Shown here piece by piece: positions 25,841 to 34,389 of a DNA stretch of 64,000 nucleotides. The position numbers and the translations under genes were made by a program. Every line of letters begins with the position of its first letter. The stretch's first letter is position 1. Origin of the DNA: Defluviitaleaceae bacterium (GTDB lineage Bacteria; Bacillota; Clostridia; Lachnospirales; WQUN01); NCBI GenBank assembly GCA_009780585.1, contig WQZS01000008.1, positions 1 to 64,000 of the forward strand, given 5' to 3'. The notes beneath the pieces are model-generated. The model was not told where the DNA came from. It ran no database searches and saw only the letters and a list, made by a program, of their open reading frames with translations.

Positions 25841-26071
25841 TACCCGATCCCTCCCTGCTTTCTGTCAATTTAAAACAATTCAAACCGAAATATTGAACAC
25901 ATATACGATAATTGTTATATAAAGTCTACTTTACGGGTTAATAGATTATGACAAGCGTGTTAATAAAATCACAATCTACGCTTTTGTACTGCTTTTTAAC
26001 TTTTGTCCTATTAGGACATAAGTTGGGTCGGATATACCGAAAAGAATGGGATGTCAACACACCGGACACCA
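25841..26071. other. AT-rich spacer upstream of the CPBP gene
   Basis: It holds the CPBP ribosome binding site (GGGAGGG), AT-rich promoter-like boxes on the minus strand, and a small palindrome GTCCTATTAGGAC (26003-26017 region) flanked by AACTT/AAGTT. No ORF is supported. The composition change continues up to the palindromic element that follows. Confidence 0.4.
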
Positions 26072-26257
26072 GTGAGGTGGGGGTGGGCGGATGTTCCATA
26101 AGCCGCGCCTACGCAATCGGGCGATTAACGGCGAACGGGCGGCTTATGTGGTTGGTGTCGGGTGCTTGCAACCGACACAACCATTTGCCGCACGGAGCCG
26201 TTCATCGCCCGATTGCGTTCAGCGCGGCGTTGGAACATCCGCCCGCCCACGCCCCAC
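26072..26257 (+). repeat. Palindromic interspersed element, copy 2
   Basis: Same length (186 bp) and orientation as copy 1. Outer arms 26072-26098 and 26231-26257 pair with a few mismatches. The apical stem differs from copy 1 by two compensatory base-pair changes (A-T to G-C, C-G to T-A), and the stem below it reads GCGGC/GCCGC instead of GCGCG/CGCG. The conserved flank ACCAGTG precedes and CACGGAACAA follows it. The right end faces the 3' end of htpG, about 50 bases away. Confidence 0.85.
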
Positions 26258-26306
26258 GGAACAACAGCAGGTAATACAATCCCTTTTTTAATTCGTAGTA
26301 TATATT

Positions 26307-28280
26307 TTAATTTGTGCCACCCGCCGCCATTTCCAACAGTTTATTGCTCCGCTCGATAAACGCGGTCATCTGCTCGGTGGGCAACGGTTTGTGGCTTAAC
26401 ATCGCCAAGTCATACAAATGCCGCGCCATCAAATCCACGTCGCTTGCGCGGTCGGCTTCGTCTTTGATTACCAACAAAATCTTCACCAAATTATGGTTGC
26501 GGTTAAGCACCAGCGTCAATTCGTCTTGGAACATCCCCGGCATAGCCATGCCGCTCCCGCCGAACATCTTAGACATTTCCTGCATCCTACGGGATTGTTC
26601 GGAAAGGAGGATTACCGACGATACGCCTTCGGACTTTAACGGCTGGACTTCGACCTTCAACTTCTCGTCGCTCAATATTTTACGGAATTGCGCTTGCAAG
26701 TCTTCATACTGCTTCGCCTCGCCTTCGGTTTCCTTGGCGGCTTCGGTGTCTTTTAAGGCTTCGGTCAGGTCGGCGTCGATGCGGTTGAACTTGACTTCCG
26801 GTTCATACATTTCGAGGTAGGAAATAAACGGCGCATCCAGGTTGGTGCCCAGAAGCACGGCTTGCTGGCCCTGCTCTTTAAACATGCGGATGTATTGGCT
26901 CTGTACCTGTTCGTTGGAAACGTAGAATACGATCTTTTTGCCTTCCTCCATGCCTTCGGTAAATTCGGCGAGGGTCTTGTATACACCGTCGGTGGTCTTA
27001 TACAACACGCTTCCCTTGATTTTGTCGTAGAAATCGCGTTCCTTGATACAACCGTATTTAATGAAGGGGGCGATGTCGTCCCAATAGCCGTTGTAGGTTT
27101 CGCGGTCCTTCGAACACAGGCTGTTGAGCTTGTCCGCCACCTTGCGGGAAATATAACCCGACATTTTTTTAACATTCGCGTCGTTCTGCAGGAAGCTGCG
27201 GGAAACGTTGAGCGGCAAGTCGGGGCAGTCCATCACGCCCTTGAGCAGGAGCAGGTATTCGGGGATTACTTCCTTTATATTGTCCGCCACGTATACCTGA
27301 TTGTTGTACAGCTTGACCTGCCCTTCGATATATTCGAGGTCGTGCTTGAGCTTGGGGAAGTAGAGGATGCCCTTCAAGCGGAAGGGGTAGTCCATATTCA
27401 AGTGGATCCAAAAAAGCGGTTCGTTAAAGTCGGAAAACACCTTGCGGTAAAACGCTTTGTATTCGTCGTCGGTACACTCGTTGGCGGCTTTCAGCCAAAG
27501 GGGGTTAACATCGTTGATCGGCGTTTCCTTTGTTTCCGCCGCGGAAAAAGGTTTACCATTTTCATCAAGCGTATCTGACGGTTCATCAGAGGGTTCATCA
27601 GAAGGTTCATCCGGCGGCGCGTCTATGACGTCATCGGCGTCGTCCTTTTCTTCCTTCTCGGACCCGATAAAAATCGGCACAGGCACGAAGCCGCAATACT
27701 TGGTCAATATCCCGCGCAGCTTGTATTCCTCCAGGAATTCCTCGCCGCTTTCGTTTACGTGCAGGGTGATGGTGGTGCCGCGTTCGGTACGGCCGCCCGT
27801 TTCCATTTCATATTCGATGCCGCCGTCGCAGCGCCAGCGCACGGGCTCGGCACCCTCGGCGTAGGACAGGGTATCGATTTCCACCGTGTCGGCTACCATA
27901 AACGCCGAATAGAAGCCCAAGCCGAAATGGCCGATAAAATCGCCTTCGGTTAGGTCCTTATATTTTTCCATAAACGCGTTCGCGCCGGAGAAGGCGATTT
28001 GATTGATATATTCCTTAATTTCGTCGGCGGTCATGCCGATGCCGTTATCTGAAAAACGGATTTGTTTGTTCGCCTTGTCCGCGGTTACGCGTACGGCGTA
28101 GGTTTCGTCCTGCGGCACATGAGAGGCTTCGCCGAACGCGGATAGTTTTTTTAATTTCGTAATCGCGTCCACGCCGTTGGATACCAGCTCCCGCGCGAAG
28201 ATGTCCATGTCCGCGTAAAGCCATTTTTTGATGATGGGCAGAATGTTTTCCGAATGGATGGACAGGTTGCCCTTTTCCAT
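26307..28280 (-). CDS. htpG: Molecular chaperone HtpG (Hsp90)
   Basis: ATP-dependent cytosolic Hsp90, 657 residues. The GHKL ATPase motifs are ELVSNGVDAITK, FSDNGIGMT and GHFGLGFYSAFM. The middle domain has FWIHLNMDYPF and LPLNVSRSFLQ with the catalytic arginine, and the C-terminal dimerisation domain is complete. A charged insert near residues 215-235 contains three DEPS units encoded by 12-bp repeats (about 27580-27612). Canonical HtpG starts SRELISN; here it is ARELVSN. It is divergent from the hydrogenase-like gene. Confidence 0.97.
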   Translation of the reverse strand: MEKGNLSIHSENILPIIKKWLYADMDIFARELVSNGVDAITKLKKLSAFGEASHVPQDETYAVRVTADKANKQIRFSDNGIGMTADEIKEYINQIAFSGANAFMEKYKDLTEGDFIGHFGLGFYSAFMVADTVEIDTLSYAEGAEPVRWRCDGGIEYEMETGGRTERGTTITLHVNESGEEFLEEYKLRGILTKYCGFVPVPIFIGSEKEEKDDADDVIDAPPDEPSDEPSDEPSDTLDENGKPFSAAETKETPINDVNPLWLKAANECTDDEYKAFYRKVFSDFNEPLFWIHLNMDYPFRLKGILYFPKLKHDLEYIEGQVKLYNNQVYVADNIKEVIPEYLLLLKGVMDCPDLPLNVSRSFLQNDANVKKMSGYISRKVADKLNSLCSKDRETYNGYWDDIAPFIKYGCIKERDFYDKIKGSVLYKTTDGVYKTLAEFTEGMEEGKKIVFYVSNEQVQSQYIRMFKEQGQQAVLLGTNLDAPFISYLEMYEPEVKFNRIDADLTEALKDTEAAKETEGEAKQYEDLQAQFRKILSDEKLKVEVQPLKSEGVSSVILLSEQSRRMQEMSKMFGGSGMAMPGMFQDELTLVLNRNHNLVKILLVIKDEADRASDVDLMARHLYDLAMLSHKPLPTEQMTAFIERSNKLLEMAAGGTN

Positions 28281-28403
28281 AAAGATTCCTCCTCATAGGT
28301 TTTTATTTATTTTATCGGGATTCGAATCGTTGTCAATTAATCGGCAAAAAAATGTAAATAAGCAACGGTAAATGTTTCTACTCAATTTTAATCGAAATTT
28401 GTG

Positions 28404-28432
28404 TTGTTACATTGGACGCAATCTGTTATTAT
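28404..28432 (+). promoter_or_regulatory. Candidate promoter of the hydrogenase-sensor operon
   Basis: TTGTTA, 17 bases, TATTAT, 40 bases upstream of the GGGAGG ribosome binding site. A second TATAAT at 28451-28456 has no good -35 partner. Confidence 0.5.
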
Positions 28433-28471
28433 GCCCCGTAAATCAGTACCTATAATTGAGGGAGGATTCAT

Positions 28472-30334
28472 ATGAGGACTAACCATTTAAACAATGGCTT
28501 GGTTTACACCGACACGGAGAATTGCATCGGTTGCAACAACTGCATCCGTGAATGTCCGGAATTGAAAGCGAACGTCAGCTTCCGCGAGGAAGACGGTACC
28601 TATAAGGTGCATACCGACGACAGGGAATGTATCCTGTGCGGCACCTGTATCGATACCTGCACCCACGGCATCCGCCACTTCAGCGACGATACGCCTGCCT
28701 TCTTCGACGCCTTAAAATCGGGCAAACGGGTTGCCGCGCTCATCGCCCCGGCGTTGATACTCAACTACCCCGATGAATACAAGCATATCCTCGGGTACTT
28801 GAAGGAACGCGGGGTCAGCAAGTTCTACAGCGTAAGCTACGGCGCGGATATCACGACATGGGCGTATCTGACATACATAAGCCAAAGGGGGCCGCAGGGG
28901 GTAATTTCCCAGCCCTGCCCCGCGATCGTCAGCCACATAGAAAAACACCAACCTAGCCTACTTAACCAATTAATCCCCGTACAAAGCCCCATGATGTGTA
29001 CGGCCATCCACCTGCGCAAGTATATGAACGTAACGGACGAGTTTGCCTTTATCAGCCCCTGCATCGCCAAGAAGGTCGAAATTGAGGCCCCGCGCGGCTT
29101 GGGCATGATCCGTTACAACGTCACCTTTAAGAATTTGATTGACCACATCAAGGGCGATGGGCGCGGCTTGCGTTCCTACCCCGAGGTTGACGACGAAATC
29201 GACTACGGCATGGGCGCGTTGTTCCCCGTACCGGGCGGCCTGCGTGAAAACGTTGCCTTCTATATGGGGCCGAGCGCGCTGGTACTCCAGGCCGAAGGCG
29301 AAAAGCATGTCTATCCGTATTTGAACGAACTCCATACGTGGCAAACCCGCGCGAAAGCCTCCCCCCACCTGATCGACTGCCTTAACTGCGCGCGGGGCTG
29401 CAACTTCGGTACGGCGACGGAATTCAGGCACTCCCACAACGACAACCCGCAAATCGAGGCGCACGTCATCCGTCAAAAAAAGCACGCCGATTACGTGGCC
29501 GAAGGCGGCGAGGTCATTACCGACCCCGCGGTACGCTTTAGGATGCTGTGCGACAAGTACAGCGATTTAAGGCTGGACGACTTCCTGTGCCGTTACGAAA
29601 ACCTGGAATCCTCCACCCGTCCGCCCACCTCGGCGGAAATCAACGCCGCGTACACCAGTATGCACAAGTTTACCGAAATGGACAGGAAAGTGGACTGCTG
29701 CTCCTGCGGTTACCCCAAATGCAGCAAGATGGCGGAAGCCGTCGCCCTGGGGCTCAACCACAAGGAAAACTGCGTGTTCTACGTCAAAGCGCAGCTTAAG
29801 GTCCAATTGGAAGGCGCGGAAAAGATCGTCGAAACCTTCGGTAATATCCGCGAGCTTGTTTCCCAGCTTACGACCGACAACATCGCCATCGCCGCGGACA
29901 CGACCGAAATCAACGAACGCGTGGAGCAAGCCGTTACCCATTCGGACCAAATGACCAAATCGCTGGAGGAAGTACAGGATGTATTTAAGCTCCTGTCCGC
30001 CAGCATCGGCGATATCACAAACATCGCGCGCAATACTAATATCCTTTCGATCAACGCCGCCATCGAAGCCGCCCACGCGGGGCAGTTCGGCGTAGGGTTC
30101 GCCGTTGTGGCCAGCGAGGTAGGCGACTTGGCCAAGAAGTCCATGGCTGCCGCCGTCAAGAACCGCGACAACAACGACAACATTTCCAAGGTTATGAAGC
30201 GCCTGGCGGAAACCACCGCCACCCTGGCCGCACAAATCGCGGAAATACGGCAAGCCACCGACGCCATTTCCAATAACGTAAGCGGCATACAAGCGAAGTC
30301 GGAGGAAATCGTCGCCGTAATGGATCAAGTGTAA
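28472..30334 (+). CDS. Sensory [FeFe]-hydrogenase-like protein fused to a chemotaxis signalling domain
   Basis: A 620-residue cytoplasmic fusion. Two 4Fe-4S ferredoxin motifs lie at residues 18-28 and 53-63. The H-cluster-like domain (about 80-390) has the altered loops of putatively sensory HydS-type proteins: QPCPAIV for L1, SPCIAKK for L2 and DCLNCARGCNFG for L3. An extra Fe-S motif of PF04060 type, CCSCGYPKC, lies near 410. From about 440 a coiled coil leads to an MCP hairpin tip, NINAAIEAA-like (ILSINAAIEAAHAG). There are no membrane segments. It probably senses hydrogen or redox state and signals through CheA/CheW or the two-component pair downstream. Confidence 0.88.
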   Translation: MRTNHLNNGLVYTDTENCIGCNNCIRECPELKANVSFREEDGTYKVHTDDRECILCGTCIDTCTHGIRHFSDDTPAFFDALKSGKRVAALIAPALILNYPDEYKHILGYLKERGVSKFYSVSYGADITTWAYLTYISQRGPQGVISQPCPAIVSHIEKHQPSLLNQLIPVQSPMMCTAIHLRKYMNVTDEFAFISPCIAKKVEIEAPRGLGMIRYNVTFKNLIDHIKGDGRGLRSYPEVDDEIDYGMGALFPVPGGLRENVAFYMGPSALVLQAEGEKHVYPYLNELHTWQTRAKASPHLIDCLNCARGCNFGTATEFRHSHNDNPQIEAHVIRQKKHADYVAEGGEVITDPAVRFRMLCDKYSDLRLDDFLCRYENLESSTRPPTSAEINAAYTSMHKFTEMDRKVDCCSCGYPKCSKMAEAVALGLNHKENCVFYVKAQLKVQLEGAEKIVETFGNIRELVSQLTTDNIAIAADTTEINERVEQAVTHSDQMTKSLEEVQDVFKLLSASIGDITNIARNTNILSINAAIEAAHAGQFGVGFAVVASEVGDLAKKSMAAAVKNRDNNDNISKVMKRLAETTATLAAQIAEIRQATDAISNNVSGIQAKSEEIVAVMDQV

Positions 30335-30340
30335 GCGTAA

Positions 30341-31012
30341 ATGCCCGAAATATTGCTCATTGACGATAACGAGGAAATACTGACGGCGAACTCCGCGTAT
30401 CTGACTGCGCAGGGGTTCGCCGTTTCCTGTGCGGATACGGGGGTAAAAGCGATTTCGCTGTTAAACGCGAACCGTTACGATTGCATCGTGTTGGATATAT
30501 TGCTACCCGATTTGGATGGTTTTGCCCTATGTAAAGCGGCGCGTACCGTAACCCACGCGCCGATTTTAATTTTGTCCTGTTTGGACGCGCCGGACGACAA
30601 GGTGATCGGCCTTGCCACCGGGGGCGACGACTATATGACGAAACCCTACAGCCTAAAGGAGCTGGCGGCACGTATACGGGCCCTTTTGCGCAGGGGGGAA
30701 GGGAAGGTTGTTCCAAGCGGTGATGTGTATATCGACAGGGACAATCGGATTTTGCACGTATGCGGCAAAAATACGCTGTTCTCCGAAAAGGAATTTAACC
30801 TGTTCCTGTTATTCTATGAAAACCCCGGCACCTTCTTTACAAAGGAAGCGATACGCGAAAGAATATGGGGAAACGGTACGGAGCTCGGCAATATCGCCGT
30901 TATGGTGCTTAGGCTAAGGCGCAAGATTACCTTTGCCGAACCCGTGATCGGGGTTATCGAAACCCATTATAAAACGGGGTATTGTTTTATCCCGCCCGAT
31001 TTGGGGGCGTAG
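30341..31012 (+). CDS. OmpR/PhoB-family response regulator
   Basis: A 223-residue regulator. The receiver has the acidic pair D8-D9, the phosphoacceptor D52 in VLDILLPD, and the lysine of TKPYSLKEL. The C-terminal winged helix reads KEFNLFLLFYENPG, and ends VIETHYKTGYCF. It starts six bases after the hydrogenase-like gene and two bases before the kinase gene, so the three form one operon and the regulator is the likely phosphate acceptor of the kinase. Confidence 0.93.
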   Translation: MPEILLIDDNEEILTANSAYLTAQGFAVSCADTGVKAISLLNANRYDCIVLDILLPDLDGFALCKAARTVTHAPILILSCLDAPDDKVIGLATGGDDYMTKPYSLKELAARIRALLRRGEGKVVPSGDVYIDRDNRILHVCGKNTLFSEKEFNLFLLFYENPGTFFTKEAIRERIWGNGTELGNIAVMVLRLRRKITFAEPVIGVIETHYKTGYCFIPPDLGA

Positions 31013-31013
31013 C

Positions 31014-32372
31014 ATGATCGGCAATGTGATCGTCGGATTAACGATCGTGACGATGTTCACCTCGGCGGGCTTGGGTTACCTCGCGTTGACGCGGATGAAA
31101 AGCACCAAGCGGGAATACTTCGTGCTGACGATTTTCAGCGTTGTTTTGTACGAGATGGGTTATATATTCGAAATGACGGCCTATACCTCGGACGGGGGCT
31201 TGGTCGCGACTAAAATCATGTACGCCGGCTCGAATCTCATCGCGCCGTTTTTTTTGATGTTCGTGCAAAAATACTGCGAAATACATTTGAAACGTTACGT
31301 TAACATATTTATCTTCGTCACCGCGTTCGCCACGATCGCGCTCGTATGGACCTCCGACTTGCATACATGGTATTACGGCCATTATTGGTACGACGATATT
31401 TCACCGGTCAACCATTTGGGTATAGAACCCGCGTTTTTTTACCCCTTCGGCGTTTTACATCCGGTCTTTTGCATCGTTATTTCCATGGTGATCCTGATAA
31501 AGAAGATGTACGGGGTGGAAAAACCAAAGCGGTTCGCCTACCGGTATCTGATATTCGGCGCGCTGGCCCCCGTCATCCCTCATACGCTGTATTTCCTTAA
31601 CCTAAACCTCTTCGGTGCCAATTACGCGCCGATATTCCTCGGCGTTTCCATTATTGTCTTGTATTGGGGCGTATTCAAGCATGACCTGCTGGAAAACGAG
31701 GAAACGATACGCTCGCAGAACTGGTTGAAAGAAATGATCAGCCACCTCTCCCACGACATGAAAACGCCGTTGTCCGTATTAAGCGTCAACCTGGAATCCC
31801 TGTCCGGCCTTGCCGAAACCCAAAGCGACCCCGCGTACGCCCGCCATGTGCGGCTTGCCTATCAAAAGAACCTTGACTTGCAACGATTATTACAAAACCT
31901 CTTCGAAGCCAACCGCATCGAAACCGGACGGTATGTATACGCGGTAAAGCGGGAATCGCTGCTGCGCCTGCTTGCGCAGATAAAGGAACGTTACGAGGAT
32001 TACCTGGAGGACAAGGGTATTTTCTTTGATATTACGGTAGGCGGCGATGCGGAGCTGTCCATTGATTCGCAGCGGACGTGGAGCGTGTTTGACAATATTA
32101 TCTACAACGCCGCCCGTTATACCGGACAAGGCGGTTCCGTAACGATAACCGCCGAAGCCGCGCCAGAAGCCGTTACCATCACCGTAACCGACACGGGATG
32201 CGGTGTTACACCCGAGCATTTGCCCCGTATATTCGAGCGGTTTTACAAGGTATCGCAAGCGCGGGACGCAACCTCGGGGGACAGCGGCCTGGGCCTTTAC
32301 ATCGTAAAGAACATCATGGAAGGGTGCGGCGGCAGCGTGACGGCGTTTTGCAAAACCGGGGAGGGCCTGTGA
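31014..32372 (+). CDS. 7TM-sensor histidine kinase, 3' end cut by an IS
   Basis: A 452-residue kinase with a 7TM N-terminal domain (about residues 1-215; the type also called histidine kinase N-terminal 7TM), then the H box HLSHDMKTPLSV, N box FDNIIYNAARYT, G1 DTGCGV and G2 SGLGLYIVKNIM. The last residues before the stop are CKTGEGL; members of the family normally go on for about ten more residues to finish the last strand. The TGA stop is the first three bases of the IS end, so the natural C-terminus is missing. The ATP site is complete, so partial activity is possible. Confidence 0.9.
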   Translation: MIGNVIVGLTIVTMFTSAGLGYLALTRMKSTKREYFVLTIFSVVLYEMGYIFEMTAYTSDGGLVATKIMYAGSNLIAPFFLMFVQKYCEIHLKRYVNIFIFVTAFATIALVWTSDLHTWYYGHYWYDDISPVNHLGIEPAFFYPFGVLHPVFCIVISMVILIKKMYGVEKPKRFAYRYLIFGALAPVIPHTLYFLNLNLFGANYAPIFLGVSIIVLYWGVFKHDLLENEETIRSQNWLKEMISHLSHDMKTPLSVLSVNLESLSGLAETQSDPAYARHVRLAYQKNLDLQRLLQNLFEANRIETGRYVYAVKRESLLRLLAQIKERYEDYLEDKGIFFDITVGGDAELSIDSQRTWSVFDNIIYNAARYTGQGGSVTITAEAAPEAVTITVTDTGCGVTPEHLPRIFERFYKVSQARDATSGDSGLGLYIVKNIMEGCGGSVTAFCKTGEGL

Positions 32373-32402
32373 ACTGACCCCAAAAAGCTGGACAATAAAT
32401 GA

Positions 32403-33206
32403 TTAAGCGGGAACACGGGCTTGGACTCTGTATTGCACAGGGCTCAAGCCCGTTAGTTTTTGTTTGATGCGATGATGGTTGTAATATTCCATATACTCGG
32501 ATAGCTCGTCAATGAAATGCGTAATTGACGTAAACTCCATCAAGTAAAGCAACTCCGATTTTACATGGCCGATGAAATTTTCCATGACGGCGTTGTCGAG
32601 GCAGTTGCCCTTCCTGCTCATGCTTTGTCGGATACCTTTATCGGCCAACATGTGCTGGAAGGGTTTCATTTGGTACTGCCAGCCTTGGTCGGAATGGAGG
32701 ATGAGGTTGGTGCCGTTAGGAATCTTCGCAAACGCCTTTTCCAACATATCCTTTGTTTGCGCGAAGTTCGGGCGGTTGTTCAAGTTGTAACTAATGATTT
32801 CGCCATTGTATAAATCAATGATTGGAGAAAGGTAAAGCTTCTCCCCAAATAGTGCGAACTCCGTAACGTCCGTTGCCCATTTTTCGTTGGGGCGGTCGGC
32901 GGCAAAGTCTCGATTAAGGAGGTTTGGTGCGATTTTACCCACGTCACCCTTATAGGATTTGTACCGTTTTACACGGACGCGGCACGCCAACCCCAACTCT
33001 TTCATCAGTCGCTGTACGGTTTTGTGGTTGATGGTGAATCCCATATTCCGAAGGGTAAGGTGAATGCGGCGATAACCGTAACGACCTTTATTATTGTGGT
33101 AAATGGTAGTAATTTCTGTTTTCACTGCTCCGTATTTATCTACCGCCTCGAATTGTGATACATGGTAATAATACGTGCTTCGCGGTATCTTCGCTACTTT
33201 CACCAA
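32403..33206 (-). CDS. IS3-type transposase OrfB (DDE integrase domain)
   Basis: A 267-residue open part of the transposase catalytic subunit, normally made as an OrfAB fusion by -1 frameshifting. The HTH_21 segment is NNKGRYGYRRIHLTL. The DDE triad is seen in WATDVTEF, LHSDQGWQY and ENFIGHVKSE. The frame continues upstream of the first ATG to the A6G site (segment ELRHKYKVAAL), as expected for frameshift expression. It is intact in itself. Confidence 0.93.
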   Translation of the reverse strand: MVKVAKIPRSTYYYHVSQFEAVDKYGAVKTEITTIYHNNKGRYGYRRIHLTLRNMGFTINHKTVQRLMKELGLACRVRVKRYKSYKGDVGKIAPNLLNRDFAADRPNEKWATDVTEFALFGEKLYLSPIIDLYNGEIISYNLNNRPNFAQTKDMLEKAFAKIPNGTNLILHSDQGWQYQMKPFQHMLADKGIRQSMSRKGNCLDNAVMENFIGHVKSELLYLMEFTSITHFIDELSEYMEYYNHHRIKQKLTGLSPVQYRVQARVPA

Positions 33207-33229
33207 CGCGGCGACTTTGTATTTGTGCC

Positions 33230-33607
33230 TTAGTTCCCAAACCGCCCGGGCTTTCTCTCGTGGGCGTGCCGCTCCAGAACTAAGGCATTTAACTTTTTTA
33301 GGTAGTCTATCTCCATCCGCAGTTGTTGGTTTTCCGTGATGAGGTCTTTTTCAACTTGCTTGTTCAGTTTTGGCGGCCGACCTTTGTGAACACCGTCCGA
33401 TGCCCGCCCACGCCCCCGACGTTCAACGTGTAAACCCGCTGCCCCTTCTTCAAGATAGATTCGCTCCTATCGTTTGACGGCGTTGTGGTCAGCCACTTCA
33501 TACTTTGTCATAACCTCTGCATAACTTAACCCGTTTGTTCGCATATCTTCAATAACTGCTTGCTTGAACTCTCCCGTATATCGGGCGTTCGTTTTTCCTT
33601 TTGGCAT
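33230..33607 (-). pseudogene. IS3-type OrfA with an amber codon
   Basis: The frame starts MPKGKTNARYTGEFK and has the HTH region SYAEVMTKYEV. After NAVKR a TAG (33467-33469) stands where relatives have a Trp codon (TGG); the frame then goes on as ERIYLEEGAAG and through a leucine-zipper-like MEIDYLKKLNALV to the stop at 33230. A single G-to-A change would explain it. Without suppression, neither OrfA nor the OrfAB fusion can be made, so this copy should be unable to move itself. Confidence 0.85.
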
Positions 33608-33630
33608 GAAAATGCACCCCTTTGTTGGTT

Positions 33631-33804
33631 TTAGTTTATCACTACTGTCCAACTTTTGGGGTGCAGTTCAAAGGTGTTTGCAAACATTTTAAAATCCATA
33701 GATAATCTTCGTGCAGCAACCGGGCTGACACGCGCTAAGAATTCCGTGTGTGAAAGCAACATCATGTCGGCGCGTCGGGAAAGGATTACGTTATATTTTT
33801 TCAT
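33631..33804 (-). pseudogene. RelE/ParE-family toxin, truncated by the IS
   Basis: The first 45 codons are those of a RelE/ParE toxin: YNVILSRRADMMLLSHTEFL then VSPVAARRL. After FANTF the frame enters the IS terminal repeat and adds 12 foreign codons before a TAA at 33631. The ATG overlaps the end of the antitoxin gene by 14 bases, the normal layout. The conserved C-terminal half of the toxin is missing, so it should be inactive. Confidence 0.82.
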
Positions 33805-34084
33805 ACGTAAATTCTGCGATAACGCGCTCCATATCGTTTGCTACACTTTCGGCAGAACGGCCAACATATCCCGCTGAACGCTCGGCTTTAGCCAACATAA
33901 GATCGTCGATGACATGGTTTTTGGGTTTTATTGATAATGACAAGGGTATCGCTTGCTCGCGCACGATTTGATTAAACAACATATTGACAACCGAAGTCAT
34001 GTTTAAACCCAGTTGTTCGATAATATTTTCCGCTTTTTCCTTTAAATCGGAATCCATGCGGATGCTGATACTGGTGTTTTTCAT
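33791..34084 (-). CDS. RelB/DinJ-family antitoxin, now without a whole toxin
   Basis: A 97-residue antitoxin. The N-terminal ribbon-helix-helix is ISIRMDSDLKEKAENIIEQL followed by GLNMTSVVNML, typical of RelB/DinJ. GGAGGTG stands ahead of the ATG. Its promoter and palindromic operator are intact, yet the downstream toxin gene is broken, so it survives as an orphan that could still neutralise related toxins or regulate its own promoter. Confidence 0.9.
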   Translation of the reverse strand: MKNTSISIRMDSDLKEKAENIIEQLGLNMTSVVNMLFNQIVREQAIPLSLSIKPKNHVIDDLMLAKAERSAGYVGRSAESVANDMERVIAEFTYEKI

Positions 34085-34113
34085 AAAACACCTCCATGTG
34101 ATTAATGCTGGAC

Positions 34114-34142
34114 ATTGTAACGCATTGCATATGCAACGTCAA
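34114..34142 (-). promoter_or_regulatory. Antitoxin promoter with palindromic operator
   Basis: On the minus strand TTGACG, 17 bases, TACAAT. The spacer contains the perfect 12-bp palindrome TTGCATATGCAA (34125-34136), a likely RelB-type dimer site. Confidence 0.85.
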
Positions 34143-34144
34143 AC

Positions 34145-34177
34145 AAAAAGCCCCATGCGAATACATTCGCACAAGGC
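34145..34177 (-). terminator. Rho-independent terminator
   Basis: On the minus strand a 12-bp stem (GCCTTGTGCGAA with TTCGCATGGGGC, three G-T pairs), a 4-base loop and five T residues. It ends transcription just ahead of the antitoxin promoter. Confidence 0.85.
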
Positions 34178-34383
34178 TTGTGACCAAGGAAAAGGAAGTG
34201 CCTGGGGTTACGCCGGAAAACATAACCCTTTTGTATGACTTGTTTTGTTTATTCGGTTGTTTTTACTTATTTTTGAAGCGGTTGCAGGGGGGATCCCATT
34301 ATACATGTAACTGCGTGACTCGGATGGCCATCTTTATATGAGTCGGGATGTCGTTGGGCAGCAAAAGGTTGCGCCGTTCGACC
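34145..34383 (-). ncRNA. Candidate small RNA of about 240 nt
   Basis: This stretch is bounded by a consensus promoter (34390-34418) and a terminator (34145-34177) on the same strand and contains no convincing gene. Inside are further hairpins: GACTC/GAGTC enclosing GATGGCCATC, and GGGTTATG/CGTAACCC. The longest open frame with ATG is 32 codons and has no ribosome binding site. I do not recognise the RNA family. An alternative is an antisense RNA to a small membrane peptide frame on the plus strand (segment ITLLYDLFCLFGCFYLFLKR), as in type I toxin-antitoxin units. Confidence 0.45.
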
Positions 34384-34389
34384 GGATGT

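Larger units (their letters stand above)
32370..33670 (-). mobile_element. IS3 family element (IS150-like), 1301 bp
   Basis: Terminal inverted repeats begin TGAACTG and share CCCCAAAA and GGACA segments at both ends. Two overlapping transposase frames are present with an A6G slippery site at 33293-33299 for the usual -1 frameshift. orfA has an internal amber codon. No target duplication is visible at the flanks. The left boundary lies in the kinase gene and the right boundary in the RelE/ParE toxin gene, on opposite strands, which suggests a deletion or recombination beside the IS. Confidence 0.92.

Noticed and set aside
28472..30334. Catalytic hydrogen-producing hydrogenase
   Set aside because: The L1-L3 loops are of the diverged sensory type and the chain ends in a chemotaxis signalling domain instead of electron-transfer subunits.
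33656..33877. Plus-strand frame with a segment like LRAATGLTRAK, at first read as a broken antitoxin HTH gene
   Set aside because: The other strand reads as the start of a RelE/ParE toxin with correct overlap to its antitoxin, which explains the sequence better.
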